Positions 1 through 8,351 are shown, counted from the stretch's first letter. The stretch is DNA of 28,311 nt from Lachnospiraceae bacterium (GCA_015258065.1 JABZIZ010000021.1:1-28311); one strand, 5' to 3'. Notes: generated by a model from the letters alone, not told the origin. Translations and numbers: made by a program.

Positions 1-1416
1 AATTATATCCGCTTCGAGTTCCAACATACGACCAACCGGACGATTCTGATTCAGATGAAGGTGAAGTTGCAGCCCGGCTGGTCCACCAGGAACGGCGGAA
101 AATACTACAACAACTTTTGGGGGAATAAGGGCTACGGTGCGAGTGTCAACAACGCCATCATCTCCGAGAACGGTATGACAACGGGGATAGCGGCCGGCGG
201 AGAGATGCAACTCAGCCAGTATTCCCTGACCCTAAGGAAAACGGACCTGAACCATCAGTCGATCAAAAACAATTATGCCCTCTTCCGGCTCTACGATAAA
301 GACATGCAGAAGTGTGCGGATTTTATGACGGATGCGGACGGGAAGCTGCTGTTAGACGGTATGAGCAGGTACATCCGGAACGGGACGGAGGAAACGGGTA
401 TCTATTATTTAAAGGAGATCGATGCCCCGAACGGGTATGAGCTCTCGACCAGGATCTATAAAATTGTGATCAATGCGCAGGAGAAGATTCTGTTTGGAGA
501 AAAAGGTCCCGCCGGGAATGAGGATGTGAATCTGCAAGAGGCGACTGCGGGCACGCATCCGGAGATTCCAAACCGCAAGCTGTATTCGGTCAGGCTGCGT
601 AAGACGGACGAGGCGGGAAATGCGAAGAAGGGGGCAAGGTTCCGTCTGCAAAATGTAGCTGCAGGTTATGACATGACGACCCCGGCGGCGAAGGACGTCA
701 GCGAATTTGTTTTTTACAACTTAAAACCGTCGGCGGCGGACTATGTGCTAACGGAGGAGGAGACGCCGGATGGCTATGTGCCTCTGCCGAGTGCGATTAC
801 CTTCAAGGTGAATGCGGATGGCAGCATCCTCTGCACGTCCGCACCGGATCCGGCGGTATATAAGACGGAATTAAAGGAAGACGAGCGTGTCTTTGAAATG
901 ACGGTCATCAATAAAAAGATGGCGGGTTTCCGGGTCAGAAAGGTATCGGACCATGGAAACAAGGTACTGGGCGGAGCCATCTTTGTGCTGACGCCGATCG
1001 CACCGACCGCCGGTAGCGAGATCGTGAAAGTCACTTCCTACGGGTCGGGAAGCGCTTATTTTGAAAACCTGGCACCGGGGCAGTATCGCCTTTCCGAGCG
1101 GCAGGCGCCGACGGGATATTATAAATCGCACGTCACCTATCTGGTGGAGGTGGATGCGTCCGGAAATCTTTCCATTAAAGAAGAACCCTATCTGACGCCG
1201 GTGAACTCGGAGATCAGCAGCATTCCGATGCTGAATTTCAGCATCGTCAATGAGAAGGAGAGGAAGAGCGCCCTGCCGTTTACGGGCGGAGGGGGAAGAG
1301 CGGTCTTTGGATACAGCGGACTGCTCCTGATGCTGACTTCCGGACTCCTGTTAGCAAAAGACCCGGTCCGATCTTTCCTTGGAAAAGGAAACGGAATCCG
1401 TGGCAGAGTCCGGTGA
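1..1416 (+). CDS. LPXTG-anchored surface protein with SpaA/Cna-B repeats, 5'-truncated
   Basis: The reading frame is open from the first base, so the ATG at 55 is internal and the gene starts before the window. The visible part is 471 residues. It holds three consecutive prealbumin-like (SpaA/Cna-B) domains. Each has the residues expected for a Lys-Asn isopeptide bond with a helper Glu: K80/E139/N191, K201/E252 or E253/N304, and K314/E366/N417 (numbered from base 1). The E-box signatures are LKEIDAPNGY, LTEEETPDGY and LSERQAPTGY. The C-terminus carries the sorting signal LPFTG (425-429), a hydrophobic span and a basic tail. By family knowledge this is a cell-wall-anchored adhesin or pilin-like stalk. 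The following gene is a sortase that probably acts on it. The tail after the membrane span is long, about 19 residues, and overlaps the sortase start. The N-terminal ligand-binding part is not visible, so the ligand is unknown. Confidence 0.9.
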   Translation, partial: NYIRFEFQHTTNRTILIQMKVKLQPGWSTRNGGKYYNNFWGNKGYGASVNNAIISENGMTTGIAAGGEMQLSQYSLTLRKTDLNHQSIKNNYALFRLYDKDMQKCADFMTDADGKLLLDGMSRYIRNGTEETGIYYLKEIDAPNGYELSTRIYKIVINAQEKILFGEKGPAGNEDVNLQEATAGTHPEIPNRKLYSVRLRKTDEAGNAKKGARFRLQNVAAGYDMTTPAAKDVSEFVFYNLKPSAADYVLTEEETPDGYVPLPSAITFKVNADGSILCTSAPDPAVYKTELKEDERVFEMTVINKKMAGFRVRKVSDHGNKVLGGAIFVLTPIAPTAGSEIVKVTSYGSGSAYFENLAPGQYRLSERQAPTGYYKSHVTYLVEVDASGNLSIKEEPYLTPVNSEISSIPMLNFSIVNEKERKSALPFTGGGGRAVFGYSGLLLMLTSGLLLAKDPVRSFLGKGNGIRGRVR

Positions 1417-2194
1417 GGAGGGGCGAGTAAGTCAGAGTACGGCTAGTCAGAGTCCGCAGGGAGAAGAGTTTGAAAAGATAGAGTCCGGTGAGGAAGAGGA
1501 GGCGCACGCTCTGAAAACAAGGAAATACCGGAAATACAACCGCATGAAGAACGCCGCTTATCTGTGTGGCATCCTCTGCATCCTGGCAGGTTTCCTGCTT
1601 TTTTTGCGCAATTTGGGAGAGGACAGGGAGGCGGGAATCGAGGCTTCCGACTCTTTGCAGGTACTTGCAGGTGAGATCCGGGAAGAGGAAGACAAGAAGC
1701 AGCCGAGGTTCCGTGCAGACGAAGGCAAAAAAACTCCGGCGACAGAGAAAGAGACGCAACAGGCCGTGCTTTCTTTTTACAAGGATATGGAGATGCCGGC
1801 AAGGCGCGTGGCCGGGCGGCGTTATATCGGCATTCTGGAGATCGGTGTTCTTCGCTTGAAACTCCCGGTGTTAGGTACGTTTTCTTACCGGAATATCAAG
1901 GTCGCTCCTGCGCGTTTCTTCGGTTCCGTCTACGACGACAATCTGATTCTGCTTGCGCACAACTATCAAAGCCACTTCGGAAAGCTTCATCTTTTGCAGA
2001 CGGGGGATGAAGTTTCTTTTACCGATATGGACGGGAATCGTTTCCGGTACACGGTCACCGGTGTGGAGGTGATCGGAGGCATGGAGAGGGAAAAACTGGC
2101 GGAGGGAGATTTTGATCTCTGTCTCTTTACCTGTACCCTGGGAGGAAAAAACAGGGTCGTCGTGCGGTGCAGGAGGGTGGAAGAGAGCCCGTGA
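1400..2194 (+). CDS. Membrane-anchored sortase
   Basis: This is a transpeptidase that cleaves LPXTG-like signals and joins the protein to the wall or to another pilin. Numbered from the upstream TTG at 1379, the protein has an acidic N-terminal tail, a membrane helix at about 57-77 and an extracytoplasmic sortase fold. The catalytic residues are His194 (LLAHNYQSHFG), Cys252 (LFTCT) and Arg259 (NRVVVR). The start is uncertain. GTG at 1400 has an AAGGA about 10 bases upstream. TTG at 1379 has no ribosome binding site, and ATG at 1544 would begin at the membrane helix. Any start before the LPXTG gene's stop overlaps that gene, which suggests translational coupling. The N-tail contains a duplicated ESGEE unit, from a 15-base direct repeat at 1405 and 1480. 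The sortase class (B/D-like) cannot be settled by eye. Confidence 0.88.
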   Translation: MAESGEEGRVSQSTASQSPQGEEFEKIESGEEEEAHALKTRKYRKYNRMKNAAYLCGILCILAGFLLFLRNLGEDREAGIEASDSLQVLAGEIREEEDKKQPRFRADEGKKTPATEKETQQAVLSFYKDMEMPARRVAGRRYIGILEIGVLRLKLPVLGTFSYRNIKVAPARFFGSVYDDNLILLAHNYQSHFGKLHLLQTGDEVSFTDMDGNRFRYTVTGVEVIGGMEREKLAEGDFDLCLFTCTLGGKNRVVVRCRRVEESP

Positions 2195-2219
2195 CGAATT
2201 TCCTCTTCCATGGTATGAT
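2191..2219 (+). promoter_or_regulatory. Candidate sigma-A promoter for the GH18 gene
   Basis: A -35-like GTGACG (2191-2196), a 17-base spacer and an extended -10 TGG-TATGAT (2211-2219) lie ahead of the GH18 gene. The -35 overlaps the sortase stop codon. The predicted leader is about 125 bases long. The call rests on motif match and spacing only. Confidence 0.45.
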
Positions 2220-2351
2220 TAACGGTGGCAAAATTCTTGTATGCGGCGCAGAACCACCGCCGTTGGAAATTTCAGGATACAAGGGGCGGAAGGACCGGCA
2301 TTTTTGATACAGGAAGACCGTTTGACACCGCAGCATCCGACGGGAGAAGAG

Positions 2352-4139
2352 ATGGGAATCGAGACAGAAACAGAACGCAGAAGGGGGAGACGTCAGGGAA
2401 GGACAGGGAGTAGAAGGCGCATCCGCGGGGAGAGAAAGTCACCCGTGAGGCGAACCTTTTTCCTGGTTGTCCTTCTTCTTTTGCTGTTGGCAGGTTATCT
2501 CATCTGGCAAAAGAAATTTGCCTATTCTCACGTGCAGGCGGATTTAGACAAATATTTTCAGGTAGAGGGAAAGGACGATTACCCCCTGATTCTGGGTACG
2601 GAACAGACGAAGGAGCACGGGAAGAAGTATGACGGCCACTATTACATCCCGTTACAAAGCCTTCACGAGATGATCTCCAAGCGGTTTTATTACGGGGAGG
2701 CGAATCAGTTGCTCCTGTTCACCACACCGACGCAGATCATCTCTTCCACGGTCGGGGGAACTTCCTACACTTCGTCAAACGGAAAAGGCGGGGATCTGGG
2801 TTTTCCGATCAGCCGACTGGAGGGGGATACGCTCTATGTGGCGCTGGATTATGTAAAGCTCTTTGTCCCCTGTGTCTATCAGGTTTATGAGTCGCCGAAT
2901 CGGATTTGCCTGACGACTTCCTGGGAAAAGAGACAGGTTGCAACGGTTCGGAAGGATGTGGATCTTCGTTACCGCGGCGGTGTCAAGGCCCCTGTTTTAA
3001 CAGGAATAAAAAAGGGGCAGCAGGTGGTTTTGTTAGACCGTATGGCGCATTGGAGTGAAGTTTTTACCGAAGACGGTTTTACCGGTTATGTGGAGAATCA
3101 TCAATTGAGAGAAATCAAAGAAGAAACGCCGAATATGCCAGAAGATCTGGCAAAGACAGAAGAATACACCTCGATTCGCAAACCGTACAAGATCAACCTG
3201 GTTTGGGATATGGTGACCAATCAGAGCGCCAACGATGGCTTGAGCGCCAGGTTGCAGAAGACCAAGGGACTGAACACGATTTCACCGACCTGGTTTTCCC
3301 TGATTGACAATGCCGGCAACATCGATTCCCTGGCGAGCACGTCCTATGTGCAGACGGCGCATGCGGCGGGGCTCGAAGTCTGGGGGCTGGTTTCCAATTT
3401 CAAGCACGAGGGAGTCAGCACCGCTGCCGTGCTCTCGGATGCGACTGCCAGAGCCAATTTGACGGCACAGCTGATGGCACAGGCAGCGACTTACAAACTG
3501 GACGGAATCAACGTGGATTTTGAAAAGGTGCCGTCTACGAGCGGCAAGGACTTTGTGGAATGGATCAGGGAACTTTCCATTGCCTGCAGACAGGCAAAGC
3601 TGGTGCTTTCCATCGACAATTATGTACCGATGGGCTTTAATGATTATTATGATCTGACAGAGCAGGGAATCGTAGCGGATTATGTCATCATCATGGGGTA
3701 TGACGAACATTATGCCGGAAGCAAGGAGGCGGGGAGCAATGCGTCGATCTCCTATGTGCAAAACGGCATTGAGGCAACGCTCGATGAAGTACCGAAGGAA
3801 AAAACGGTGAACGGCCTTCCGTTCTACACCAGGATCTGGATGACCAAGGACGGCAAGCTTTCTTCCAAGGTGCTTGGCATGGCGCAGGCGGCGCAATATG
3901 TGGCTGCGCAGGGCATCACCCTTTCTTGGGACGAGGAGACGGGACAGAATTACGGGGAGAAGACGCAGAGCGACGGGACGCTGGTGCAGGTCTGGATGGA
4001 AGACGCAGAGTCCATTAGAGAAAAGCTTGGCGTGATGAAACAAAAGGACATCGGAGGCTGTGCGGCCTGGAGACTCGGCATCGAAGTCCCGGAAGTTTGG
4101 GATGAGATTGCGACTTTTACAGGCGGTGGCAACCGGTAG
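2352..4139 (+). CDS. Membrane-anchored glycoside hydrolase family 18 protein with SH3-like domain
   Basis: The start at 2352 is chosen because GGGAG sits 5-6 bases upstream. The frame opens at 2241, but that ATG has no ribosome binding site. The product is 595 residues: a very basic cytoplasmic tail (1-34), a membrane helix (35-52), a region resembling a copper-amine-oxidase N-terminal-like domain (about 60-190), a bacterial SH3-like domain (about 195-255) and a GH18 barrel (about 277-590). The catalytic motif DGINVDFE (384-391) keeps the proton-donor Glu391, and MGYDEH (448-453) is the usual barrel strand. GH18 enzymes of this architecture act on peptidoglycan or chitin-like N-acetylglucosamine polymers, often in spore germination or wall turnover. 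A wall role is inferred from the SH3 domain and anchor. The gene stands alone with its own candidate promoter, between the sortase block and the ywlC-like gene. Confidence 0.88.
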   Translation: MGIETETERRRGRRQGRTGSRRRIRGERKSPVRRTFFLVVLLLLLLAGYLIWQKKFAYSHVQADLDKYFQVEGKDDYPLILGTEQTKEHGKKYDGHYYIPLQSLHEMISKRFYYGEANQLLLFTTPTQIISSTVGGTSYTSSNGKGGDLGFPISRLEGDTLYVALDYVKLFVPCVYQVYESPNRICLTTSWEKRQVATVRKDVDLRYRGGVKAPVLTGIKKGQQVVLLDRMAHWSEVFTEDGFTGYVENHQLREIKEETPNMPEDLAKTEEYTSIRKPYKINLVWDMVTNQSANDGLSARLQKTKGLNTISPTWFSLIDNAGNIDSLASTSYVQTAHAAGLEVWGLVSNFKHEGVSTAAVLSDATARANLTAQLMAQAATYKLDGINVDFEKVPSTSGKDFVEWIRELSIACRQAKLVLSIDNYVPMGFNDYYDLTEQGIVADYVIIMGYDEHYAGSKEAGSNASISYVQNGIEATLDEVPKEKTVNGLPFYTRIWMTKDGKLSSKVLGMAQAAQYVAAQGITLSWDEETGQNYGEKTQSDGTLVQVWMEDAESIREKLGVMKQKDIGGCAAWRLGIEVPEVWDEIATFTGGGNR

Positions 4140-4256
4140 AAGGGAAGCAGATGAGCCGGTAGCAGCGCATTTGTAGCGAAAGGCGAACAGGGAATCAGAC
4201 AATTACGGTCCGTTTGCGGTAAAAAGGCAGAATCAGACTGGAGAGGAAGGCAGACA

Positions 4257-5336
4257 ACGGAAACCAGAATCATCCGGATATCCGAAACAAATAAAACAGA
4301 ACCGGAAACGCTTATGGCGCTTGCCGAGGCGGGAAGAATCATAAGAGAAGGGGGCCTGGTCGCCTTCCCGACAGAAACGGTATATGGCCTGGGCGGGGAT
4401 GCGATGAATCCGGAATCCTCCAAGAAAATCTATGCGGCAAAAGGCAGACCGTCCGACAATCCCCTGATTGTGCATATCTCAGATCTTTCGGAAATCGATC
4501 GGGTGGCGAGGAAGGTACCGGAAACGGCGCTGCGTTTGGCAAGGCGTTTTTGGCCGGGGCCGCTTACCATGATTCTGGAAAAGGGGGAAGAGGTGCCGCT
4601 TGAAACAACGGGCGGGTTGGAAACGGTCGCCATCCGGATGCCTGGAAACGATATCGCGGCCGCACTCATTCGCGAGTCCCATACACCGATTGCCGCCCCC
4701 AGCGCCAATCGTTCCGGGAGACCCTCTCCTACACTTGCGAGGCATTGTGCAGAGGATTTGGACGGTAAAATTGAGATGATTCTGGACGGGGGAGCAGTCG
4801 GAATCGGGTTAGAGTCCACGATCGTAGACTTGAGTACGGAAATCCCCACGATCCTGCGTCCGGGTTATATCACTCTTTCCATGATCCGGGAGATTCTGCC
4901 GCAGGCGCAGGTGGATGCGGGAATCATCCAGGCGGATTCCGGGATCAAACCGAAGGCGCCGGGCATGAAATACCGGCATTATGCGCCAAGGGGAGATCTG
5001 ACCGTGGTGAGGGGGACGCGGCAAGCGGTGGTTGACTATATCAACGCGCAGCTTGCGGAGGTTTCTGCAAGGAGGGTTTCTGGAGGACGGGCGGAAAAGA
5101 CGGCGGTCATTGCCGTAAGAGAGACGGCTTCCTCCTATCAGGCGGACCTGGTGAGAGATCTGGGATCCCGTAAGGATCCGGAGGAGATTGCCAGACACCT
5201 CTTTGGAGTGTTAAGAGAAATGGACGAGGAAAATGCGGACGTGATCTTTGCGGAAGCATTTGATGATACCGGCATCGGGGCAGCCATTATGAATCGGTTG
5301 TTAAAGGCGGCCGGGGGAAAACTGATACAGTTATAA
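4257..5336 (+). CDS. ywlC: L-threonylcarbamoyladenylate synthase (Sua5/YwlC type), non-canonical start
   Basis: The enzyme makes threonylcarbamoyl-AMP from threonine, bicarbonate and ATP for the t6A37 modification of ANN-decoding tRNAs. The YrdC core is clear: GGLVAFPTETVYGLGGDA, KGRPSDNPLIVHI and APSANRSGRPSPT. It is followed by GMKYRHYAPRGDL and a Sua5 C-terminal domain. The first ATG is 4314, but the family's N-terminal strand is encoded upstream in the same frame (ETRIIRISETNKTEPETL). The frame is open back to 4155 with no ATG, GTG or TTG. ACG at 4257 lies 6 bases after AGGAAGG, exactly where an ATG would be expected. I therefore place the start there; the 4314 start would give 340 residues without the first strand. 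The downstream upp gene begins 13 bases after the stop, and upp and the dCMP deaminase gene are common ywlC neighbours in clostridia. Confidence 0.9.
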   Translation, partial: TETRIIRISETNKTEPETLMALAEAGRIIREGGLVAFPTETVYGLGGDAMNPESSKKIYAAKGRPSDNPLIVHISDLSEIDRVARKVPETALRLARRFWPGPLTMILEKGEEVPLETTGGLETVAIRMPGNDIAAALIRESHTPIAAPSANRSGRPSPTLARHCAEDLDGKIEMILDGGAVGIGLESTIVDLSTEIPTILRPGYITLSMIREILPQAQVDAGIIQADSGIKPKAPGMKYRHYAPRGDLTVVRGTRQAVVDYINAQLAEVSARRVSGGRAEKTAVIAVRETASSYQADLVRDLGSRKDPEEIARHLFGVLREMDEENADVIFAEAFDDTGIGAAIMNRLLKAAGGKLIQL

Positions 5337-5349
5337 GGAGGACAGAACA

Positions 5350-5979
5350 ATGGGAAAACTGGTATTGATGAATCATCCGTTAATTGAGCACAAAATCGGG
5401 TATATTCGCAGAACATCCACCGGAACCAAGGATTTCAGGGATGCCATCGGCGAAATTGCGATGTTGATTGGATATGAAGCGACCAGAGATTTGGAACTGC
5501 AGGAAGTGGAAATCGAGACGCCGATCTGTAAAACAACAGTCAAAGAATTAAAGGGTAGAAAGCTTTGCATTGTGCCGATTCTGCGGGCGGGTCTTGGTAT
5601 GGTGGACGGCGTACTGGCGCTGGTTCCGACCGCAAAGGTCGGACACATCGGACTCTACAGAGATCCGCAAACACTGGAGCCGGTGGAATATTATTGCAAG
5701 ATGCCGGCGGACTGCGCCCAGAGAGATATCTTCGTCCTGGATCCGATGTTGGCGACCGGAGGATCGGCCTCTGCAGCCATTACCATGCTCAAGCAAAGAG
5801 GCTGTGTCAATATCCGGTTCATGTGCATTATCGCAGCCCCAGACGGGATCGAAAGATTGCAAAGGGAACATCCGGACGTGGACATCTTCGTCGGCGCCAA
5901 GGATGACCATCTGAATGAGCACGGTTATATTGTGCCGGGACTGGGAGATGCCGGAGATCGGATCTTCGGAACCAAGTAA
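5350..5979 (+). CDS. upp: Uracil phosphoribosyltransferase
   Basis: The enzyme converts uracil and PRPP to UMP plus pyrophosphate (pyrimidine salvage, cytoplasm). The 209-residue length is that of the family. The PRPP loop FVLDPMLATGGSA is at 128-140, the substrate region PILRAGLGMVDG at 76-87, and the uracil-binding tail YIVPGLGDAGDRIFGT at 193-208. AAGGAGG lies about 8 bases before the ATG. It is 13 bases after the ywlC-like stop, so the two are probably cotranscribed. It uses the product of the PRPP synthetase encoded at 11035-12225. Confidence 0.97.
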   Translation: MGKLVLMNHPLIEHKIGYIRRTSTGTKDFRDAIGEIAMLIGYEATRDLELQEVEIETPICKTTVKELKGRKLCIVPILRAGLGMVDGVLALVPTAKVGHIGLYRDPQTLEPVEYYCKMPADCAQRDIFVLDPMLATGGSASAAITMLKQRGCVNIRFMCIIAAPDGIERLQREHPDVDIFVGAKDDHLNEHGYIVPGLGDAGDRIFGTK

Positions 5980-5991
5980 GAGGACAAAACT

Positions 5992-6016
5992 TTCGATGCC
6001 GGGACCCGGCATCGAA
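5992..6016. repeat. Perfect 12-bp palindrome between upp and the deaminase gene
   Basis: The arms TTCGATGCCGGG and CCCGGCATCGAA flank a single A. No T-run follows, so this is not a standard intrinsic terminator. It ends 29 bases before the next start codon. It may be an intercistronic RNA stem or a protein-binding palindrome. Confidence 0.6.
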
Positions 6017-6045
6017 GAGCCTGGAAGTGTTGCAGGAGGAGAGAA

Positions 6046-6528
6046 GTGAAGCGTCAGGATTATATTTCATGGGATGAATATTTCATGGGCGTCGCCATCC
6101 TTTCCGGCAGGCGTTCCAAGGATCCGAACACGCCGGTCGGCTCCTGCATTGTCAGTGAGGACAACAAGATTCTATCCATGGGATACAACGGCTTTCCCAT
6201 AGGCTGTGCGGATGATGATTTTCCCTGGGAGAGGGAAGCGGAGGATGAACTCGACACGAAATATCCCTTCGTCACCCATAGTGAATTAAATGCCATCCTC
6301 AATTACAGGGGCGGCAGTCTGGAAGGAGCCAAGATTTATGTGTCGCTCTTTCCCTGCAATGAGTGTGCCAAAGCCATTATTCAGGCAGGGATCCGTACCG
6401 TGATTTACGAAGGCGACAAATATGCCGGCACACCGATGAATCAGGCAGCCAAGCGCATGTTCGATGCGGCGGGAGTCAGATATCATCAGTATGCCAAAAC
6501 CGGAAGAAAAATCGAACTCACACTGTAG
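6046..6528 (+). CDS. dCMP deaminase family protein (ComEB-like)
   Basis: A zinc-dependent deaminase, expected to convert dCMP to dUMP for dTMP synthesis. The 160-residue protein has the zinc/catalytic motifs HSELNAI (His78, Glu80) and PCNEC (Cys104, Cys107). The first is HSE rather than the more common HAE. The GTG start is preceded by AGGAGG about 6 bases upstream. It follows upp and precedes the SleB-type gene by 11 bases. The family also includes B. subtilis ComEB. Substrate is inferred from family and the pyrimidine-salvage context. Confidence 0.93.
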   Translation: MKRQDYISWDEYFMGVAILSGRRSKDPNTPVGSCIVSEDNKILSMGYNGFPIGCADDDFPWEREAEDELDTKYPFVTHSELNAILNYRGGSLEGAKIYVSLFPCNECAKAIIQAGIRTVIYEGDKYAGTPMNQAAKRMFDAAGVRYHQYAKTGRKIELTL

Positions 6529-6539
6529 GAACTTGCCTT

Positions 6540-7781
6540 ATGCATCATGAATTCAGGCGGGCGGATCAACGTCCCCGCAGACCTTTTTTCATGCAACATC
6601 TGGAAAAAAAACAGTATTCCCACCGCTTGTGCAGTATCTGTCTGGTCTTTTTGACGGTAGGGAGTCTGTTTTTTGTCTCTTCGCCCGCACTTTCTGTGAG
6701 GGCGTCTCAGGAAACGAGACGAAAGTTGCAGGAAGCGCAGCAGAAGCGCGATGCGACTAAGAATGAGCTTTCGAACAAGCGTAAGCAGGTGGACGGTTTA
6801 AATCAGCAAAAAAAGTCCCTTCAAAATAATTTAAATTCATTAAATGCACAGTTGCAGGAAGTGAGCGACAACGTAGAAGCGTTGGAAGGTCAGATTACGC
6901 AAAAAAATTCTGAAATTGAAGAGACCGGCGCTTCCCTGGAAATGGCGAAACAGGAGGTGGATCAGCAATATGCTTCTATGAAGCAGAGGATGCGCTTCCT
7001 GTTTGAAAGCGAGCGCTTCTGTGTGATGGAGATGATGACAGAAGCGGACAGTTTTTCCGATTTGTTGAACCGCAGTGCCTTTATTGAGGCCATGAGCGCC
7101 TATGACAGAAGGAAGTTGGAAGAGTTCAAATCTGCCCAGAAGCACCTGGAAGAAGAGGAAGAAAGATTACGGTCGGAGAAGAACCAGCTGGACGACCTCC
7201 ATGTGAAAAGACAGGAGGAGCAGAAAAAGGTCACCATCCTGGTAAACGGAACCGCAAATCGGATTGATGAAACTTCCGGAGAACTTGCCGGAGCCATGCA
7301 GGAAGCGCAGGCAGTAGAGACGCAGTTAAACGCACAGGAAAAGGATGTCGCCGCGCTGGAAGCCAAGCTGAAAGAGGAAATCAGGATCTCGAATCTGGCG
7401 AAACAGTCCGCCTGGAGGGATATCTCCCAGATCGGCTTCGAAGAAAACGACAGGGAACTGATGGCGGCCATCATTTACTGTGAAGCGGGATCGGAGCCTT
7501 ACGAAGGAAAGGTGGCTGTGGGAGCCGTGGTGATGAACCGCGTCAGAAGCGCAGTCTTTCCCAATACGGTCATGGGGGTCCTGTATCAGAGAAGACAGTT
7601 TTCTCCGGTAGGCAGTGGAAGGTTTGCCCTCGCACTGCAGAATCATAAGGCAACTGCCTCCTGCTACCAGGCGGCGGACGAGGCGATGAGCGGATATTCC
7701 AATGTAGGAGAGTGCGTTTATTTCCGGACACCGATTCCGGGACTTTCCGGCATCAGCATCGGCGGGCACATCTTTTATTAA
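6540..7781 (+). CDS. Secreted coiled-coil protein with C-terminal SleB-type cell-wall hydrolase domain
   Basis: ATG at 6540 has AGGA 9 bases upstream, giving 413 residues. ATG at 6591 is an alternative without a ribosome binding site. A signal peptide or membrane helix spans about 29-52. A long coiled coil (about 56-290), rich in Q, E and K, resembles the N-terminal regulatory part of CwlO/PcsB-type hydrolases. The C-terminal domain (about 300-413) is of the SleB/CwlJ hydrolase type: IIYCEAGSEPYEGKVAVGAV carries the presumed catalytic Glu315, followed by NRVRS and QFSPVG. SleB enzymes are lytic transglycosylases or amidases acting on cortex or wall peptidoglycan. The CwlO-like coil suggests control of activity at the membrane, perhaps in growth or division. 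It may be the last gene of the ywlC-upp operon. Its stop overlaps the stop of the convergent DUF402 gene. Confidence 0.88.
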   Translation: MHHEFRRADQRPRRPFFMQHLEKKQYSHRLCSICLVFLTVGSLFFVSSPALSVRASQETRRKLQEAQQKRDATKNELSNKRKQVDGLNQQKKSLQNNLNSLNAQLQEVSDNVEALEGQITQKNSEIEETGASLEMAKQEVDQQYASMKQRMRFLFESERFCVMEMMTEADSFSDLLNRSAFIEAMSAYDRRKLEEFKSAQKHLEEEEERLRSEKNQLDDLHVKRQEEQKKVTILVNGTANRIDETSGELAGAMQEAQAVETQLNAQEKDVAALEAKLKEEIRISNLAKQSAWRDISQIGFEENDRELMAAIIYCEAGSEPYEGKVAVGAVVMNRVRSAVFPNTVMGVLYQRRQFSPVGSGRFALALQNHKATASCYQAADEAMSGYSNVGECVYFRTPIPGLSGISIGGHIFY

Positions 7782-8275
7782 GAGCGAAGCAGGGAAGCGG
7801 GAAGTGCCTGCATGATCGGCAATTGCAGGAGAGTGATGCCGTCTGCTTCGAGTTCTTTTAACAGAGCATCGAGGCGCAGTAGCGCCTTTTTTAACAGGGA
7901 AAGGGAGAGGAGAGATTCCTCCAGGGCCAGTGTGAATTCGTCCAGATCCAGGATCCGATACCTGCCGGTTGCCTCTTCATAGATGACATCCACCAGCAGA
8001 TCGGTCACCACCAGCCGGTCACCGGACTTACTCTCTTCGTAGTCCACGATGTCGCAGTACCAGTAGCTGCTGCCGTCGCCCCTGCAAAAGAGAGAGACCT
8101 TGTAACCGCGTTTCAGATAATAACAGGAATAGCCGTGTGATAAATCGGGGCGCGCATGAAGCGCCTTCCAGGACGTTACGATGGTTTCATCGCTTCTGGA
8201 GAGAATAATATCATCCTTCAACAGGATGCATTCGGAGGGAATCAGACGTTTGCGGTAAAGAAAGAGATCCTGCAT
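7778..8275 (-). CDS. DUF402 domain protein
   Basis: The 165-residue protein contains the DUF402 core: a beta-rich region with WYCDIVDYEES, DLLVDVIYEEATGRYRILDLDEF and a helical C-terminus. Relatives include nucleoside di/triphosphatases (B. subtilis YgaC) and FomD. The exact substrate here is unknown. The start at 8275 is favoured over the TTG at 8296 because GGAGG lies 5 bases upstream of the ATG. It is convergent with the SleB-type gene and their ends overlap by 4 bases. It is divergent from the 867-residue protein gene, with a 76-base gap. Confidence 0.82.
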   Translation of the reverse strand: MQDLFLYRKRLIPSECILLKDDIILSRSDETIVTSWKALHARPDLSHGYSCYYLKRGYKVSLFCRGDGSSYWYCDIVDYEESKSGDRLVVTDLLVDVIYEEATGRYRILDLDEFTLALEESLLSLSLLKKALLRLDALLKELEADGITLLQLPIMQALPASLLRS

Positions 8276-8351
8276 AAGCGCCTCCAAGTCATGCAAAATT
8301 CAGGGATGGTTTTAGCTTACTATCCCATCCGGTAAAAGTCAAAGGATACCC

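Noticed and set aside
3282..4202. Minus-strand open frame of 306 codons
   Set aside because: It is antisense to the conserved GH18 barrel; the His/Arg/Cys-rich translation looks non-protein-like.
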